Assembly: GCA_021613335.1 (NCBI GenBank)
Contig: JAJTWR010000471.1
Location: forward strand, 401,001 to 465,000
Source: Whitmania pigra
Lineage: Eukaryota; Annelida; Clitellata; Hirudinida; Haemopidae
Direction: 5' to 3'
Length of the DNA: 64,000 nucleotides
Part shown: positions 34,233 to 45,600 of the stretch, piece by piece
How the letters are laid out: each line of letters begins with the position of its first letter
How positions within the stretch are numbered: position 1 is the stretch's first letter
Position numbers and translations under genes: made by a program
Notes under the pieces: model-generated
Told to the model about the DNA's origin: nothing
Database searches by the model: none
Seen by the model: only the letters and a program-made list of their open reading frames with translations

Positions 34233-34754
34233 ACATTTGAAATATAAATTAAGAGATTTTTGCCAATCAAATGAAAAGAAAACACGCATTAATAAAATCT
34301 CTATTCCTCCTATTAAAACTTGCCGATGGTTTTCAGCTGACAAAGTATGTTTATATCATCTCATCTTATTAATATCTCACATCAACATCATAATATTGAC
34401 AATTTAAATTCAAATTGAAAGTTTTAAAGGCTAGTAAGGCATAGGATAATGTTTGCTTGTAACATAAGCAGAAACTTGCTTTCGAATTCGTTTTATTGTG
34501 ATTGTGTGTTCTTAACTATTTTAGTAATATTATAGATTTTCAGTCCTATGACAATATCTTCTGAATAAAATTATGCGTATTCTTAGTCTTTCACAAAATT
34601 TATTGATAGGTATTGTCCATTATTGCCTTGCTAACAATTATGAACACAAAAGTAATTTATAAAAACTCGAAGTCAATATTCAGATGTTAACTGGTTTGTA
34701 AGTCGATTACAAAAACGATTTTTCCAATTTTAGAATCAAACAGAATAATGTTGT

Positions 34755-34920
34755 TCTCTGCGAAATATTCGAATAATGACAATCCATCGACAAAATTAAT
34801 TTTGTTTATAAAGTCTGCTTTCAGCTGATTCCAGGACGTCCTGATGGCATCTTCCAACTCTGATTTAGAATTAAATTGTCTTCCATCTTTATAAAAACAC
34901 GTTGTTGGGATTTTTTGCTA
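34755..34920 (-). pseudogene. possible Tc1/mariner transposase C-terminal scrap
   Basis: The minus strand reads Y-K-D-G-R-Q-F-N-S-K-S-E-L-E-D-A-I-R, then S-W-N-Q-L-K-A-D-F-I, the pattern seen at the C-terminus of Tc1-like transposases. No DDE/D residues, inverted ends or start were found. It replaces part of the 3' region of the LBP/BPI pseudogene in unit C. Confidence 0.45.
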
Positions 34921-35044
34921 AGTTTGAAAATATTCTTTCACCAAATTTAAAACATACTTGTGGAAGTACTATTTACATAAAATACTAAAATTTTAGAACT
35001 TTTCGTGATATATTAGTTGAGATATCGTCAGAAAATGTGTACTT

Positions 35045-35855
35045 CCTATATATATTTGGCGCATTGTATGTTGAAGGCGTAACGAATCACTTGCAAATCT
35101 GGGCATCATTTCAGCAAATTAATAAATGTCGCCACAGTCAGCCTCTACGAGTTGTAATTGTAATTGTAACTTCATTTATATAGCGCCATATGCATAGCGT
35201 CAGAGGCGCTTCTTGTAACCATTTATATAGCGCTCCTCCCCAAGAGCGCTGGCGGCAGTGCAGGCTGGGTTTCGAACACGACACATTACGACTGTTGCCA
35301 TTACCGCCGTATACAGGCACGTAACCCATTCGGCTAACCTGCACGCCGAATATGTTAAAATGAAAATAGTTCCTAAAATATGTGATTTGAAATAATAAAT
35401 TATGTACAAATCAAGTCAAATCGACATTTACTTTCTGGTCGTCTGGTAAATCGTTTCGATTAATCAGGGTTCTCGTTCCTTTCGAAACTAAAATCCTTCC
35501 GTAGGATGAGAGGGAATCCTCCGAAATCAGGAAGGACACCATTTCATTACCTGGTTCCACGTCCATTTCGGGCTTTGTTTAAAAATTTGAAAAATTGTTT
35601 TTATTTTGCAACATATTACTGTAGTTGTTGTTACTGAATAAAATTTAAACATGGTTTAAAAATAACACAAAAAGTAAAGTCTTGTCTGAGGATTTTGGAA
35701 AGCCTCTCTGGGGTACATTCCCCCAAAAGCCGTTACGACGTGACTTGTTTCAATGTAACCATCTTTGATCTGAGGATGAGCTGTTAACCTGTAATCAAAA
35801 TAAAAATTTCTCGTCAGAGTAACGTCGACAACAAGAGTGGAAAGCTCCTAGTTTC
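35045..35855 (-). pseudogene. LBP/BPI-family pseudogene, unit C
   Basis: Remains of three exons: the last exon with about 280 bp deleted (the sequence jumps from ttgaaggcgtaacg to aatcacttgcaaatctg at about 35080), an intact-looking 141-nt exon at 35432-35572, and part of the next exon from 35686 to about 35850. The GC splice donor used in units A and D is mutated (cttgtctgag), a SINE is inserted at about 35155-35344, and the 5' half is gone, replaced by a Gypsy fragment. It cannot encode the protein. Confidence 0.85.
35155..35344 (-). mobile_element. tRNA-derived SINE, copy 2
   Basis: The 87-nt tRNA-like head (35344-35258, minus) again has the perfect GTGCAGG/CCTGCAC pairing; the tail at 35151-35170 is (TTACAA)n on the minus strand. 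It interrupts the intron-exon region of the unit C LBP/BPI pseudogene. Units A and D lack it. Confidence 0.8.
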
Positions 35856-36230
35856 ATTTGGTGCGACAATACTTCGACGTATCGTTGTCCTTTTGTTCCA
35901 GAAAGCCACAGGTTTTTGATATTCAGACACCTCCATGATCTTGCTCATCCGAGAGTTAAAGGATCCAACCAATTAATACGATCAAGATATTTTTGGCCAA
36001 AAATGAAAGAAAACATAAAATTTTGGGTAGCAAATTGTCAAGACTGCCAGAAGTCCAAGATTACAAGTCACAACAAGACCACTGTTCAACAACCTATGTA
36101 CCCATACCATGATCGCTTCCAAGCGTTGGACATAGACATCTTAGGCCCACTTAGACCATCCAGAAACCTTAGTTCCGATTTCCCTCCGACAAACGATATT
36201 TGTTGACAATCATAGATAGAGCAACATGAT
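35855..36230 (+). pseudogene. Ty3/Gypsy retrotransposon integrase fragment
   Basis: An open stretch encodes the H2C2 zinc-binding region of a Gypsy-type integrase (H-L-H-D-L-A-H-P, then Y-F-W-P-K-M...C-Q-D-C-Q-K-S-K) and the start of the integrase core (L-D-I-D-I-L-G-P-L). No LTRs, protease or reverse transcriptase are nearby. It marks the point where the unit C LBP/BPI gene was cut off. Confidence 0.8.
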
Positions 36231-36239
36231 GGTTCAAAT

Positions 36240-37240
36240 GTATTCAAATGTCCAGCCTCACAGCAGAAGCAGTTGCAGAAGCGTTCTTGGACAACTGTGT
36301 CAGTCATTTTGGTGTACCCTTTCCCTGACTTGAAATGGGTTTTGAAACAGTTAGGTGGGTGATCAGAAACAAGATTTTTCTCTCCTTGTAGTTTTAAGTT
36401 CAGAAAATTTAAATGACTAGTTATATCTGCAGCAAAAGCCAATTTCCATTCCCACTATTCATCAGACAGTAATGGTTTTGACTCACCATTACTTTCCAGG
36501 AAGTCACCTATTTTCTTTCTTAATTTAAATACTCTACTCAAAACTTTCTTACAACTTACATCTTACTGCTGTGTAATATGCTAAATTTCGCAATTCTGTG
36601 TCTCTATCTTTCAACATGTCTCTGAACTGTCTATGGTTGAGCCCATGTGACCTTATTAAATTCACCATCTTCTTCACAAGATTCAGTAAACTGCTGATGT
36701 TCACATACTTAGCACACAAAACTTGCTGGTGAATAATACAGTGCAGGATCATTGGTTGTGGAATGTTTTTTTATTATTCACATCTGCTTGCACTTTTCGC
36801 TATTTGAGTCATAATTTTTTCACCCATGTCTGCAACATGTCGGGCAATGGTGTTTGCACCCAAGGCTACATTTGTAAGTTATTTCGAGTTTTTTTGGCAA
36901 AGTTTTTAAGCCACCTCTAACAAACATTCCTTCACTACTTTACCATCTCTATACGGTTTGCCACTTTTAGCCAGGACATTGGAAACTTTATAAACGCCTT
37001 AGTCAAGGATTCATTTTCATTTGACGATTTATTGTCAATGTTCTCTGAGATGGGAGTTGATTTTGTAATTTAGAAAATTTTTAGGCTCAGACTTTACCCT
37101 CCAACTGTGCATATTTTTCCTGATGTTTTCTTTGGTGTATTATTGCATCACACCCACGGTTTTGTTTCAAATCACTCACTACCAATGCGTCCCTCAGAAT
37201 ATTTGAAAAATCCTTATTAAACTAAACACATTCCCAATAC
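36240..37240 (-). pseudogene. hAT transposase relic (GTF2IRD2/Charlie-like)
   Basis: Minus-strand pieces in several frames match the central part of this transposase group: K-P-Y-R-D-G-K-V-V-K-E-C at about 36950, L-H-C-I-I-H-Q-Q-V-L-C-A-K and L-N-H-R-Q-F near 36740-36620, and A-D-I-T-S-H-L-N-F-L-N-L-K-L-Q-G near 36420. Many stops interrupt it. Termini were not found. Confidence 0.7.
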
Positions 37241-37369
37241 TTTACATGCACTGGTAAGTAATTACGTGAAATGATCACTAAATAAAAAAAATTGCAACAT
37301 GATTCGCTATTAGACGCTAACTGATACCAACACCTTATCGCAGCAGTCGACCGCAAATGGCAATAACAT

Positions 37370-38650
37370 ACTATAACATAACATAACAATTATTTATAGT
37401 GGTTAAGAAGACCTGGATCTTTGTAATAACCATTCTTTTTAGTCCTAATAACAGAATTTACTTGAGCACATTTTAAATTTATCTACTGTGTCCGCATGGA
37501 TGATTTTCTTATCTAGTTTATTCCATAAGGAAACCACCCTTGAACTGAAATAATTGTTTTTCAAGTTTCCCGAAGCCTTCCTACATAATTTCTAATAGTG
37601 CCCTCTAATAAAAGCACTTTTTGTGGCTTCGAAAAACTGTTCAGGCAAAAGGCCTTCCCTTCCTGATAAATTTTTGAATGCCTCGATGAGGTCCCCTCTA
37701 TTTCTTCTCTTTTCCAGAGTCTTTCATCGTAACTCAGCTTTCCAAAATCTTCTATCATACTGGTTGCCCTTCTTACTCTTTCCAACATTTCTACATCCTT
37801 TCTCAAATAAGGGTTCCACACTTGCACGCAGTACTCAAGGTGTGGCCTTACTAATGCCTTATACAATCTGAGTATTACATTCTTGTTCCTACTCACTACT
37901 GTTCTCTTTATCACTCCAAGTACTCTGTTTGCTTTTTTAGCAACTTCCATGCACTGTAGAGATGCTTTTCCATTGTTCTGCATTATTACCCCCAGATCTC
38001 TTTCATGATTAGACTGCTTCAGAATGCTTCCTCCAAATATATATTCAACTTTCGTGTTTTTGCATCCCATATGCATAAGGGAGCATTTGCCTACGTTGAA
38101 AAGCATCTTCCAATCTTCTGCCCATTTGAGTAAATTGTTAAGATCTTCCTGAAGTGTATCTACATCTTCTTGCTTGCTGACACTTTTTGCTACTTTGGTG
38201 TCGCCAGCAAACTTGGATAACTTTTTTCTTATGCAATCATCCAGATCATTTATATACATGCAGAACAGCACAGGTTCAAGCACCGATCTTTGTGGGACGC
38301 CGCTAAGCACTGGTTGCCACTCTCAATATTTCCTCCCATTCATACCTTCTGTCTCCTACCTGTCAAGCAGTTTGTAAACCAATGTAATAGTTTGCATTCA
38401 ATCCCACATGCACTGAACTTTTTTTGAAGCCTTTGGTGGGGCACCTTATCAAATGCTTTTGCGAAGTCTAGGTACAATACATCTACAGCCTTGTCATTAT
38501 CAATTCACTCATCCACTCATATATTTCTTCAAAAGAAAATGTTGGTAAGACACGATCTGTTCTTATAAAACCATGTTGGCTCTTCCCAATCACTTCGTTT
38601 CTTACAAAAAAAGTAGATACAACCTTTTTGATCATTCTTTCCATTACCAT
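37370..38650 (-). mobile_element. CR1-like non-LTR retrotransposon, 5'-truncated copy
   Basis: The RT C-terminal two thirds and 3' end closely match the copy at 29-30.4 kb, including the same TGTTA tail (37374-37390 on the minus strand) and the same TGA before E-W-Q-P. The element is cut at about 38650, upstream of the RT block M-E-R-M-I. Frame breaks occur near 38310 and 37760. Confidence 0.85.
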
Positions 38651-38792
38651 GCAAACTACAATCTGTGATCAAAATACTAGTCTTGAACAACCATTTAAAA
38701 ACTTCGCCACTAGATGGCTTTATATCATCTCATTGATTGTGAACAGAAGTAGAGAAGGTAAGCAGCGAATAAAGTTTTGCAATATAGTAATC

Positions 38793-39894
38793 CAGGGGTT
38801 CCCAACCTGGGAGCCAGGACTCCCTAGGGGAGCCGCGAAGGGGGTCCAGGGGAGCCGTGGAGTACTTGGAGACAACTTTTCAAAAATCAGCATAAAAAAT
38901 TTTCAAAATTATTTTAAAACTAACTTTTTAAAAAATCCGTGAATAATATTTATGCACAAGTAACGAGTATGGAGCAGACTTTATGATAAAGTACATGAAA
39001 GTGTCAATTTTAGCAAAAATAAATTAAAAAAACACAGCCGACTAATGGAACTCCAGAGAACCAGAGTGACCTTGAAAGTATATTTTGTCTGCCAGAATTC
39101 AGCCTATCACTGGCATATTTGGCTGACATTTTCACCCATTTTAAATGAGCTTAACACTGATTCAGGGTCCTAACATGACTGTTATTGATGCTGGTGAGAA
39201 ACTAGGCTCCTTTCTGGAGAAGCTGCCCCTGTGGATCAGAAGAATGGAAAATAACAACTTTGCGAATTTTCCAAGATTAGAAGAGTCTCTACAACCCAGT
39301 CTGAATGAAGCTGGCACCATACCAGCTTCTCTTAAATGCGACATTTTGGCCCACCTAGGATGGCATCATTTCATGACTACTTTATTAAGAAAGAGTTGCA
39401 GCCCCATGATGCCTGGGTAAGGAATCTATTTTTGGTCAATTTGGATGATCAGGACTTGGCCAAAGATGATCTCATTGATCTGAGGCACAAAAAGTTGCTA
39501 AAGAAGGAGTTTCAGGTCAAGAGTTTGGCTGACTTTGGTGCTCCATGATGATACCATACCCAGTTCTAGCCAAAAGAGCCATGATATCCATCATTCTTTT
39601 TGTGACAACCTACCTCTGTGAAGCTGGATTTTCAACCTTGCTGACAATCGCGAAACAAGCTTGATGCAAAGGATGACATGAGAGTTTTAATTTAAAATTA
39701 AAGCCCTTCTTGTGGACAAGAAGAAGGAGCAATCTTCGCATTAAAAATTTGTTTTCAAAATACATCGTATGGTTCTTTTTCGACAGTAAATTATCGTTCA
39801 TTGCTTTTTTTCTTGAAAAATTTTGATAGGGGGGCCGTGGACCACATTTTGTCCTCTAAGGGAGCCGTGGGCACAAAAAGATTTGGAACCCCTG
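38793..39894 (+). mobile_element. hAT (Charlie/ZBED5-like) transposon with 8-bp target duplication
   Basis: The termini are CAGGGGTTCC...GGAACCCCTG and the exact 8-bp flanks are TAGTAATC (38785-38792 and 39895-39902). Just inside both ends are copies of a ggagccg(t/c)g motif. The interior at 39145-39700 keeps fragments of a ZBED5-like transposase (D-L-I-D-L-R-H-K-K-L-L-K-K-E-F, K-S-L-A-D-F, then T-T-Y-L-C-E-A-G-F-S), with frameshifts and stops. It is a deleted, non-autonomous copy just upstream of the unit D promoter. Confidence 0.92.
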
Positions 39895-40192
39895 TAGTAA
39901 TCGGTTTGAAAACAAACGCATTAATACGCGCCTCTATTTTAATTCAATAAAAACGTAACGACCACATAAGCGGCGGCAGATCTTGGCATGATACACGTAA
40001 ATTTCCGTATTTGTTTTCGTAAAAAAGGTATCCGCGGGCAGAATGAAAGGGCCTCAAGGACATAATTCGGCATTTTGAAAAAAAAAATATACAACATTGT
40101 AAAATTCCAAGTAAAAAAGTATTTTTTCGAATTAAATAGAAACAGAAATGCATCCAAAATAAGAATTACTTATGGTTTCTATCGTCAGTAGG

Positions 40193-41247
40193 GGTGACCC
40201 GTCATAACAGCCCGGCGACAGAATAGCCCCGACAAAACAGCTCCGTCAAAATAGCACGGCGTCAAAATAGCTCAAGACAAAACAGCCCCGACAAAACCGC
40301 CCCGACAAAACAGCCCGGCAAAACAGCCCGGCGTCAAAATAGCCCAGGACGGAAAAATCCCGTCAAAATGGCCCCGTCAAAATAGCCCCGACAAAATAGC
40401 CCGGCGACAACATAGCCCAGGACAAAACAACCCGGCGACATAACAGCCCCGTCAAAATAGCCCCATGATAACTCCATGTCAAAGTATTTTTTAAAAATGT
40501 TGTGAAACTGAATCAAAATTTAATTCGAAATTAGTGGCTTGAATGCTTTGATCGTTTTGAGTATTGTTTGTTGTTATTATTGTTCTCCAGAAGTTTAATT
40601 TGCATAGTCTTCCTTATTCAAATTTGTATCTGGCTTACAAATTTGTGTTGACATTATCCTGATCACAAGTTGCTTGTGAGGGGTCGTTTTCAAAATTGAA
40701 ATACGTTTTGAACAGATTAAGAAATTTTCTGAACCAGTCAATTCTACGATCATTCATGCTGATGTCTTGTGAGAAAGACTCTTTTCCAAGAATCAATAAC
40801 AATGAAATCATTGATGTTTTAGCATCGACTAGTGAAACGATGAAAAAGCTGTTATAATAGTTAATAGTGAATAGAAATTTTAGACTCTAGTGTTTCTTAT
40901 GTTTAAGTTGATCAAAGTAGGAGTTAAATAAATGTTCCCGGGCCGGTTTTTTAAGCCAGTCCGACCCTGGTGACAGGGCTGTTTTGACGGGGCTATTTTG
41001 TCGCCGGGTTGTTTTGTCCTGGGCTATTTTGTCGTCGGGCTATTTTGTCGGGGCTATTTTGACGGGGCCATTTTGACGGGATTTTCCCGTCCTGGGCTAT
41101 TTTGACGCCGGGCTGTTTCGACGGGGCTGTTTTGTCGGGGCGGTTTTGTCGGGGCTGTTTTGTCTTGAGCTATTTTGACGCCGGGCTGTTTTGACGGGGC
41201 TGTTTTGTCGGGGCTATTCTGTCGATGGGCTGTTATGACGGGGTGCC
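40193..41247. mobile_element. foldback-type element with about 270-bp minisatellite inverted repeats
   Basis: The two arms, 40193 to about 40465 and about 40970-41247, are inverted copies built from short units of the type cccgtcaaaatag / ccccgacaaaacag, in the same order in both arms. Termini read ggtgacccgtcataacagcc and, reversed, ggcaccccgtcataacagcc. The flanks GTCAGTAGG at 40184-40192 and 41248-41256 form a perfect 9-bp target duplication, and the undisturbed site exists in the other lectin promoters (for example about 26475). The 500-bp centre has no long frame. The layout and the 9-bp duplication fit foldback elements of the MuDR group. It splits the unit D promoter region. Confidence 0.93.
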
Positions 41248-41294
41248 GTCAGTAGGAACAAGAGACAACAAACAAAAACTGGTTCTGCGTTTAA

Positions 41295-41326
41295 TATATA
41301 AATACCACATCTCAGCTGCTGAGATG
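41295..41326 (+). promoter_or_regulatory. TATA box and perfect palindrome of lectin D
   Basis: TATATAAATA (41295-41304) is followed by CATCTCAGC-T-GCTGAGATG (41308-41326), a perfect 9-bp inverted repeat with one central base, 22 bp before the start codon. Copy A has the same palindrome with one mismatch pair; B1 and C keep only the right half (ctgctgagatg). It could be a factor-binding site or a start-site element. Confidence 0.6.
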
Positions 41327-41348
41327 TCAATAACATCAAACATTAGAT

Positions 41349-44300
41349 ATGATCTTCATTTATTTCTGTCTTTTTTGCTCATTGACTATCGTGGCAAATC
41401 CATCCAAGATTAGCTGGAATCCTGGAATCTTTGAATCGAAGAAGATATGTTCTGCTCATTTACCGCTCAAAGTCCTGGAAAATGTGACGAGTAGCCTGGA
41501 ATGTGCTCTGATGTGCACAACGAATTCCATGTTCAAATGCCTGGCATTCAATTTCGTTACTTCCAGGTGCAGCTTGTTTGATTTTCTTTCCACGAGCTTC
41601 TACGTCGTCACAACGGAGAACTGCTTGTACTACCAGGTGGAAATATTCCTATTCGTTTTGATATTAATCATATTTAGTGTATTTCATTTAACGCACTTTG
41701 CATTTAAACAATTTGCTTAATAATTTCATACGATTTTAATTTTGTAAATCGATTAAATTGTGTTTTGCCAGGATTCCACAAATATATTCAAAGGTAAATA
41801 TTATTTTAATTTTGATCAATGCTATTGCTTTTTTGTTCAGTACTTCAACAATTTCAACTACAATTCTACAATGTCAGACAATTTTCCCGTTTTATCATTT
41901 AAAGAGGATTTTATTTCAGACTGGTATTTTTACATTTATTATGCGATATCTCCTTTAAATATGTCTAATTTTTAAATTTGTGACAAAAAATTTTCTTATA
42001 ATTTTTATTTTGCAATCGTCGATTAAAATGTAAAAATTAAAAAAAGCTGAGAGAGAGAAATGCACCGTAGGGTGTCAATGGTCGTAGTTGCTTTCAAACG
42101 CCACTCAAAATTTATTGTTGCTATTTTTTTATAATTTTTTACAATTTATTAATAATTGCAACGTGGATAATTTATTTATAAGCTTTCGTGATGCAGATGT
42201 AAAAGTTAACATCGCCTACAACAAAGTCGTGTACCTGAGCCGAACTTACGCATTCTCCCCTCCAACCAGTAAAGTGGTGGATAATTCCAGCTCAACGGAT
42301 TATTGGACGAGTTGCTGTTCAACTGGAGATGGTGGTGGTGGACCAAACTGGTTTGTCATCGATTTGGCAAATTTCTTCAAGATTTTTTATGTCCTCCTCC
42401 TTAACAGAAACGATCTTGGTGAGTAAGGATAAAATTCATTTGATTTAGTAAAGAATGTAAATGAAGAGTGAATGTTTGTTTTGACGTTTGGATATAATTG
42501 TTGATGTTGTCCTTTGATACATGTTGAGTTCAAATTAGAAAATATCGAGCTTCTATTACGCTATATAAGTTGCATACCAAGTTAGGGACGGCATTTTGAA
42601 TGAGTACCTAAAATTTAAAAATTTTAAAAATGGCCGCCCCTTTTTTTCAGTTTTCTGCTGGAAGTCCATTGAAGGATCAGATTTCAGTTTGACATTGGGT
42701 ATAATTCATCTATTGATGTACGAGCCATGAAAGAAAATCACCTTATTAATTTCTTAAAACGTCACTTCATTTTAACCCAAGACCAGATTTTATATTTTAT
42801 TCGTGAGCAGTCTGAAGCTTCCATTTTGTATTTTTCAAAACCTTTGACTTTTCAAAGAAGGTACCGTAATGAAGAAAGTGAATGAAAGCGCGGCGTTATT
42901 CCGTAGAAAGAGGCAGAGCAATAGAGTTTATTGAATAGACGAATTCAAAAAACTCTGCTCTGAAATGTGTATAAGCATGAAGCGTCAAATCCGCAAAGAG
43001 AAACGAATCGATGTAAAGTATTGGCTGACACATCGCTGGGATTTGACGCTGAATTGAGACGGAAATGCTGTGTCATCGACAGGTTGACTGAGGAAATATC
43101 TGTCAGATTTCAGCAAAGTCATGTTCTTACAAACAAATATGCTTTTCTCATGCTGTGAAACCTGTTTGATGATAATTATGATTGTCAGCTTGGCATAGTC
43201 GGTGAAGACATAGAAAAAGAAGAGTTCTTTGCCAAAAGGAAGAGATTGAAGTATTTTATAGAAACGATAACATCGATGGACCCCTTCAACTTTTGATCTT
43301 CCTAACCCAGGCTTTACCCAGTGCTGATAGTTGTGAGCGTTCATTCTCCAAACTTAACTTAATAAAAAAGTACCATCAATCATCTAGGAGCCAGGAATGA
43401 CTGACAGACTTGGCAGTCCTCTCAGAGAGAGAAATTGACGATGGACTGAATTTTGAAACTGTTATATAGAAAAACCTCAAAAACTGGTTGTAAATTTTCA
43501 TTTGATTGTAGTTCCAGGAGAATAAACAATTGAGAGCTTTACGAAATTTTGAAGGTTAACGTATTATTAAAGGCCATGAGGAGGGGAGAGAGCGGCAAAT
43601 CTTGTGACCGCCCCTGGCGATAAGAACACTTAGTACGCCATTGCTCTATATCACTAAATTGGGAGATAACCTAAACATATAAACAATTGTCCTGTAGCAA
43701 ATTTTTGTACTTAATATTACATTAATCATGTAGTTAATAAATAAACAAATTATTATGTGTCATTACCGATATTATTCATTGGAATTAAATAAATTTTTTA
43801 TATAATGAAAAACAAAAGCATCTAAAGCCAGTGCACATTTGAGTACATTTTCTGCATTGTGAGAGAACCCATCAAAAATTCAATTAATTTTCGTTCTGCT
43901 ATTTCAAGCATTAAAATTTAACCCTTAAAAGAAATTCTGTTATTTTTCAATAAAATTTTATTTAATTATATTTTTTATTAATTGATATAAAGTGGCAATA
44001 ATATAACAGCATAATTATTAATAAATAACGTTAATATTATATAATATAACATGAGAGTACTCAATTGCTGAATTAAAATTTAAAATATTTTGCTTTCCTT
44101 CTGAAAACCCCACGTTTGAGTTCAATCATGTTTGATAATCACAAATAGTATTTTTACTAATTTATCATTACTGTATTTTATTTCTTACATTAATAGTAAC
44201 ATTTCAAATAAGGGTCGAATCTGAACCCCCATGCCAGAAAATGAAGATATTAATTGAAGAATTAATAAAAAAAAAAGCTAGGCCGAAAACAATAGCTCGG

Positions 44301-44856
44301 AAGAAGAAATTAACTTCTTTTAAAAGTAGATTGAAAAGACACTTCATTCATTGGATGTTGTCGATGAAAGTCAAAAGAGCACTTAAGTCTCTATGTTCGT
44401 CTTAATGCTTCCAGAATGATAACACCTGCACCATTGTTCTCTTGCTTTAACTCTAATTATATTTTTCACTGTGAAGTTATAATTATTTTTATAATACTTT
44501 AATTAAAAATACGGTAAAACTCTTTGAAAGGTTTCTAAGCAAACAGTTGTTGTGAGCAATGTTGAGATAATGATAATAATAATACTAATAATAATATCGT
44601 AACAACTACATTCTTTTCAGGAAAACGCCTCAATAATTTCATTGTCGGTCTCAGCCAAAATTTCAGCTCATCCATTGGAATCCAGAGGGGACAGTACAAG
44701 CTCTGTGGGGTTTACCCAAGCACAACCAAGAATGGAGGCATTTTTATACAGGTGTGTCAGGATTTAACATACCTGTCCAGGTATGTCATCCTACAACAGT
44801 CTCTTAATAACGAGGGACTTTTTACGGTCTGTGAAGCAAAGGTTTACGCGATTTGA
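41349..44856 (+). CDS. secreted PAN + F5/8C (fucolectin-type) protein, unit D
   Basis: Exons 41349-41636, 41772-41793, 42197-42418 and 44621-44856 (288, 22, 222, 236 nt) give 255 residues with no break. The domain order is signal peptide, PAN-like, F5/8C. Changes from A and C include S-R-T-Y near the start of the F5/8C domain, D-L-A-N-F in place of D-L-E-D-F, and G-K-R-L-N-N in place of G-N-R-L-N-N. Intron 3 (2,202 bp) lacks the MITE but holds a ZMYM-type hAT relic. This is the only unit in which the convergent LBP/BPI partner is also substantially complete. Confidence 0.85.
42585..43616 (+). pseudogene. ZMYM-type hAT transposon relic in lectin D intron 3
   Basis: The right end is ...gaccGCCCCTG, hAT-like, and the left end is near tagggacggc. 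Fragments include S-L-G-F-D-A-E-L-R-R-K-C and D-R-L-T-E-E-I-S-V-R-F-Q-Q at 43035-43120, and the dimerisation region L-T-Q-A-L-P-S-A-D-S-C-E-R-S-F-S-K-L at about 43295-43360, followed by R-E-I-D-D-G-L-N-F-E. Frame breaks separate the pieces. It is absent from units A and C. Confidence 0.75.
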
Positions 44857-44906
44857 ACATTTGAAACCAAATATAAATCAAGATAGATTTTTGCCAATCA
44901 AATGAA

Positions 44907-45276
44907 AAGAAAACACGCATTAATCATATATCTTCCTATTAAAACTTGCCAATGGTTTTCAGCTGACAAAGTATATTGATATCAACTTATTAATATCTTA
45001 TATCGACTTCATAATAATGACAATTTAAATTCGAATTGAAAGTTTTAAAGACTAGTAAGGCATAGAATAATGTTCGCTTATAACGTAGGAAGAAAACACG
45101 CATTAATCATATATCTATGCTTCCTATTAAAACTTGCCAATGGTTTTCAGCTGACAAAGTATATTGATATCAACTTATTAATATCTTATATCGACTTCAT
45201 AATAATGACAATTTAAATTCGAATTGAAAGTTTTAAAGACTAGTAAGGCATAGAATAATGTTCGCTTATAACGTAG
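44907..45276 (+). repeat. 183-bp tandem duplication in unit D 3' flank
   Basis: The stretch from gaaaacacgcattaatcata to ttcgcttataacgtaggaag occurs twice head-to-tail (44907-45089 and 45090-45276), almost identical, with an extra atgc in the second copy near 45117. Units A and C have it once. Confidence 0.85.
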
Positions 45277-45600
45277 GAAGAAACTTGTTTTTTGATTTCG
45301 TTTTATAGTGATTGTGTGTTCTTAACTATTTTAGTAATAGATTTTCAGTCTGATGACAATATCTTCTGAATAAAAGTTATGCGTATTATTAGTCTTTCAT
45401 GAAATTTATTGATCAGGATTATCCATTATTGCCAACAATTATGAACAATACAAAAGTAATTTTATAAAAACATATTCAGATGTTAACTGGTTTGTAAGTC
45501 GATTACAAAATTTATAAAAACAATTTTTCCAATTTTAGATCAAACAGATTAATGCTGTTCTTCGCGCGAAATATTCGAATAATGCCAAGTCGTTTGCACT

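Noticed and set aside
29055..38650. Two independent reverse-transcriptase genes
   Set aside because: Both belong to one CR1-like family, share the 3' tail and are broken; they are transposon copies, not host genes.
40193..41247. CRISPR-like array of short repeats
   Set aside because: The units are degenerate, inverted between two arms and flanked by a 9-bp target duplication in a eukaryotic genome; this is a foldback transposon.
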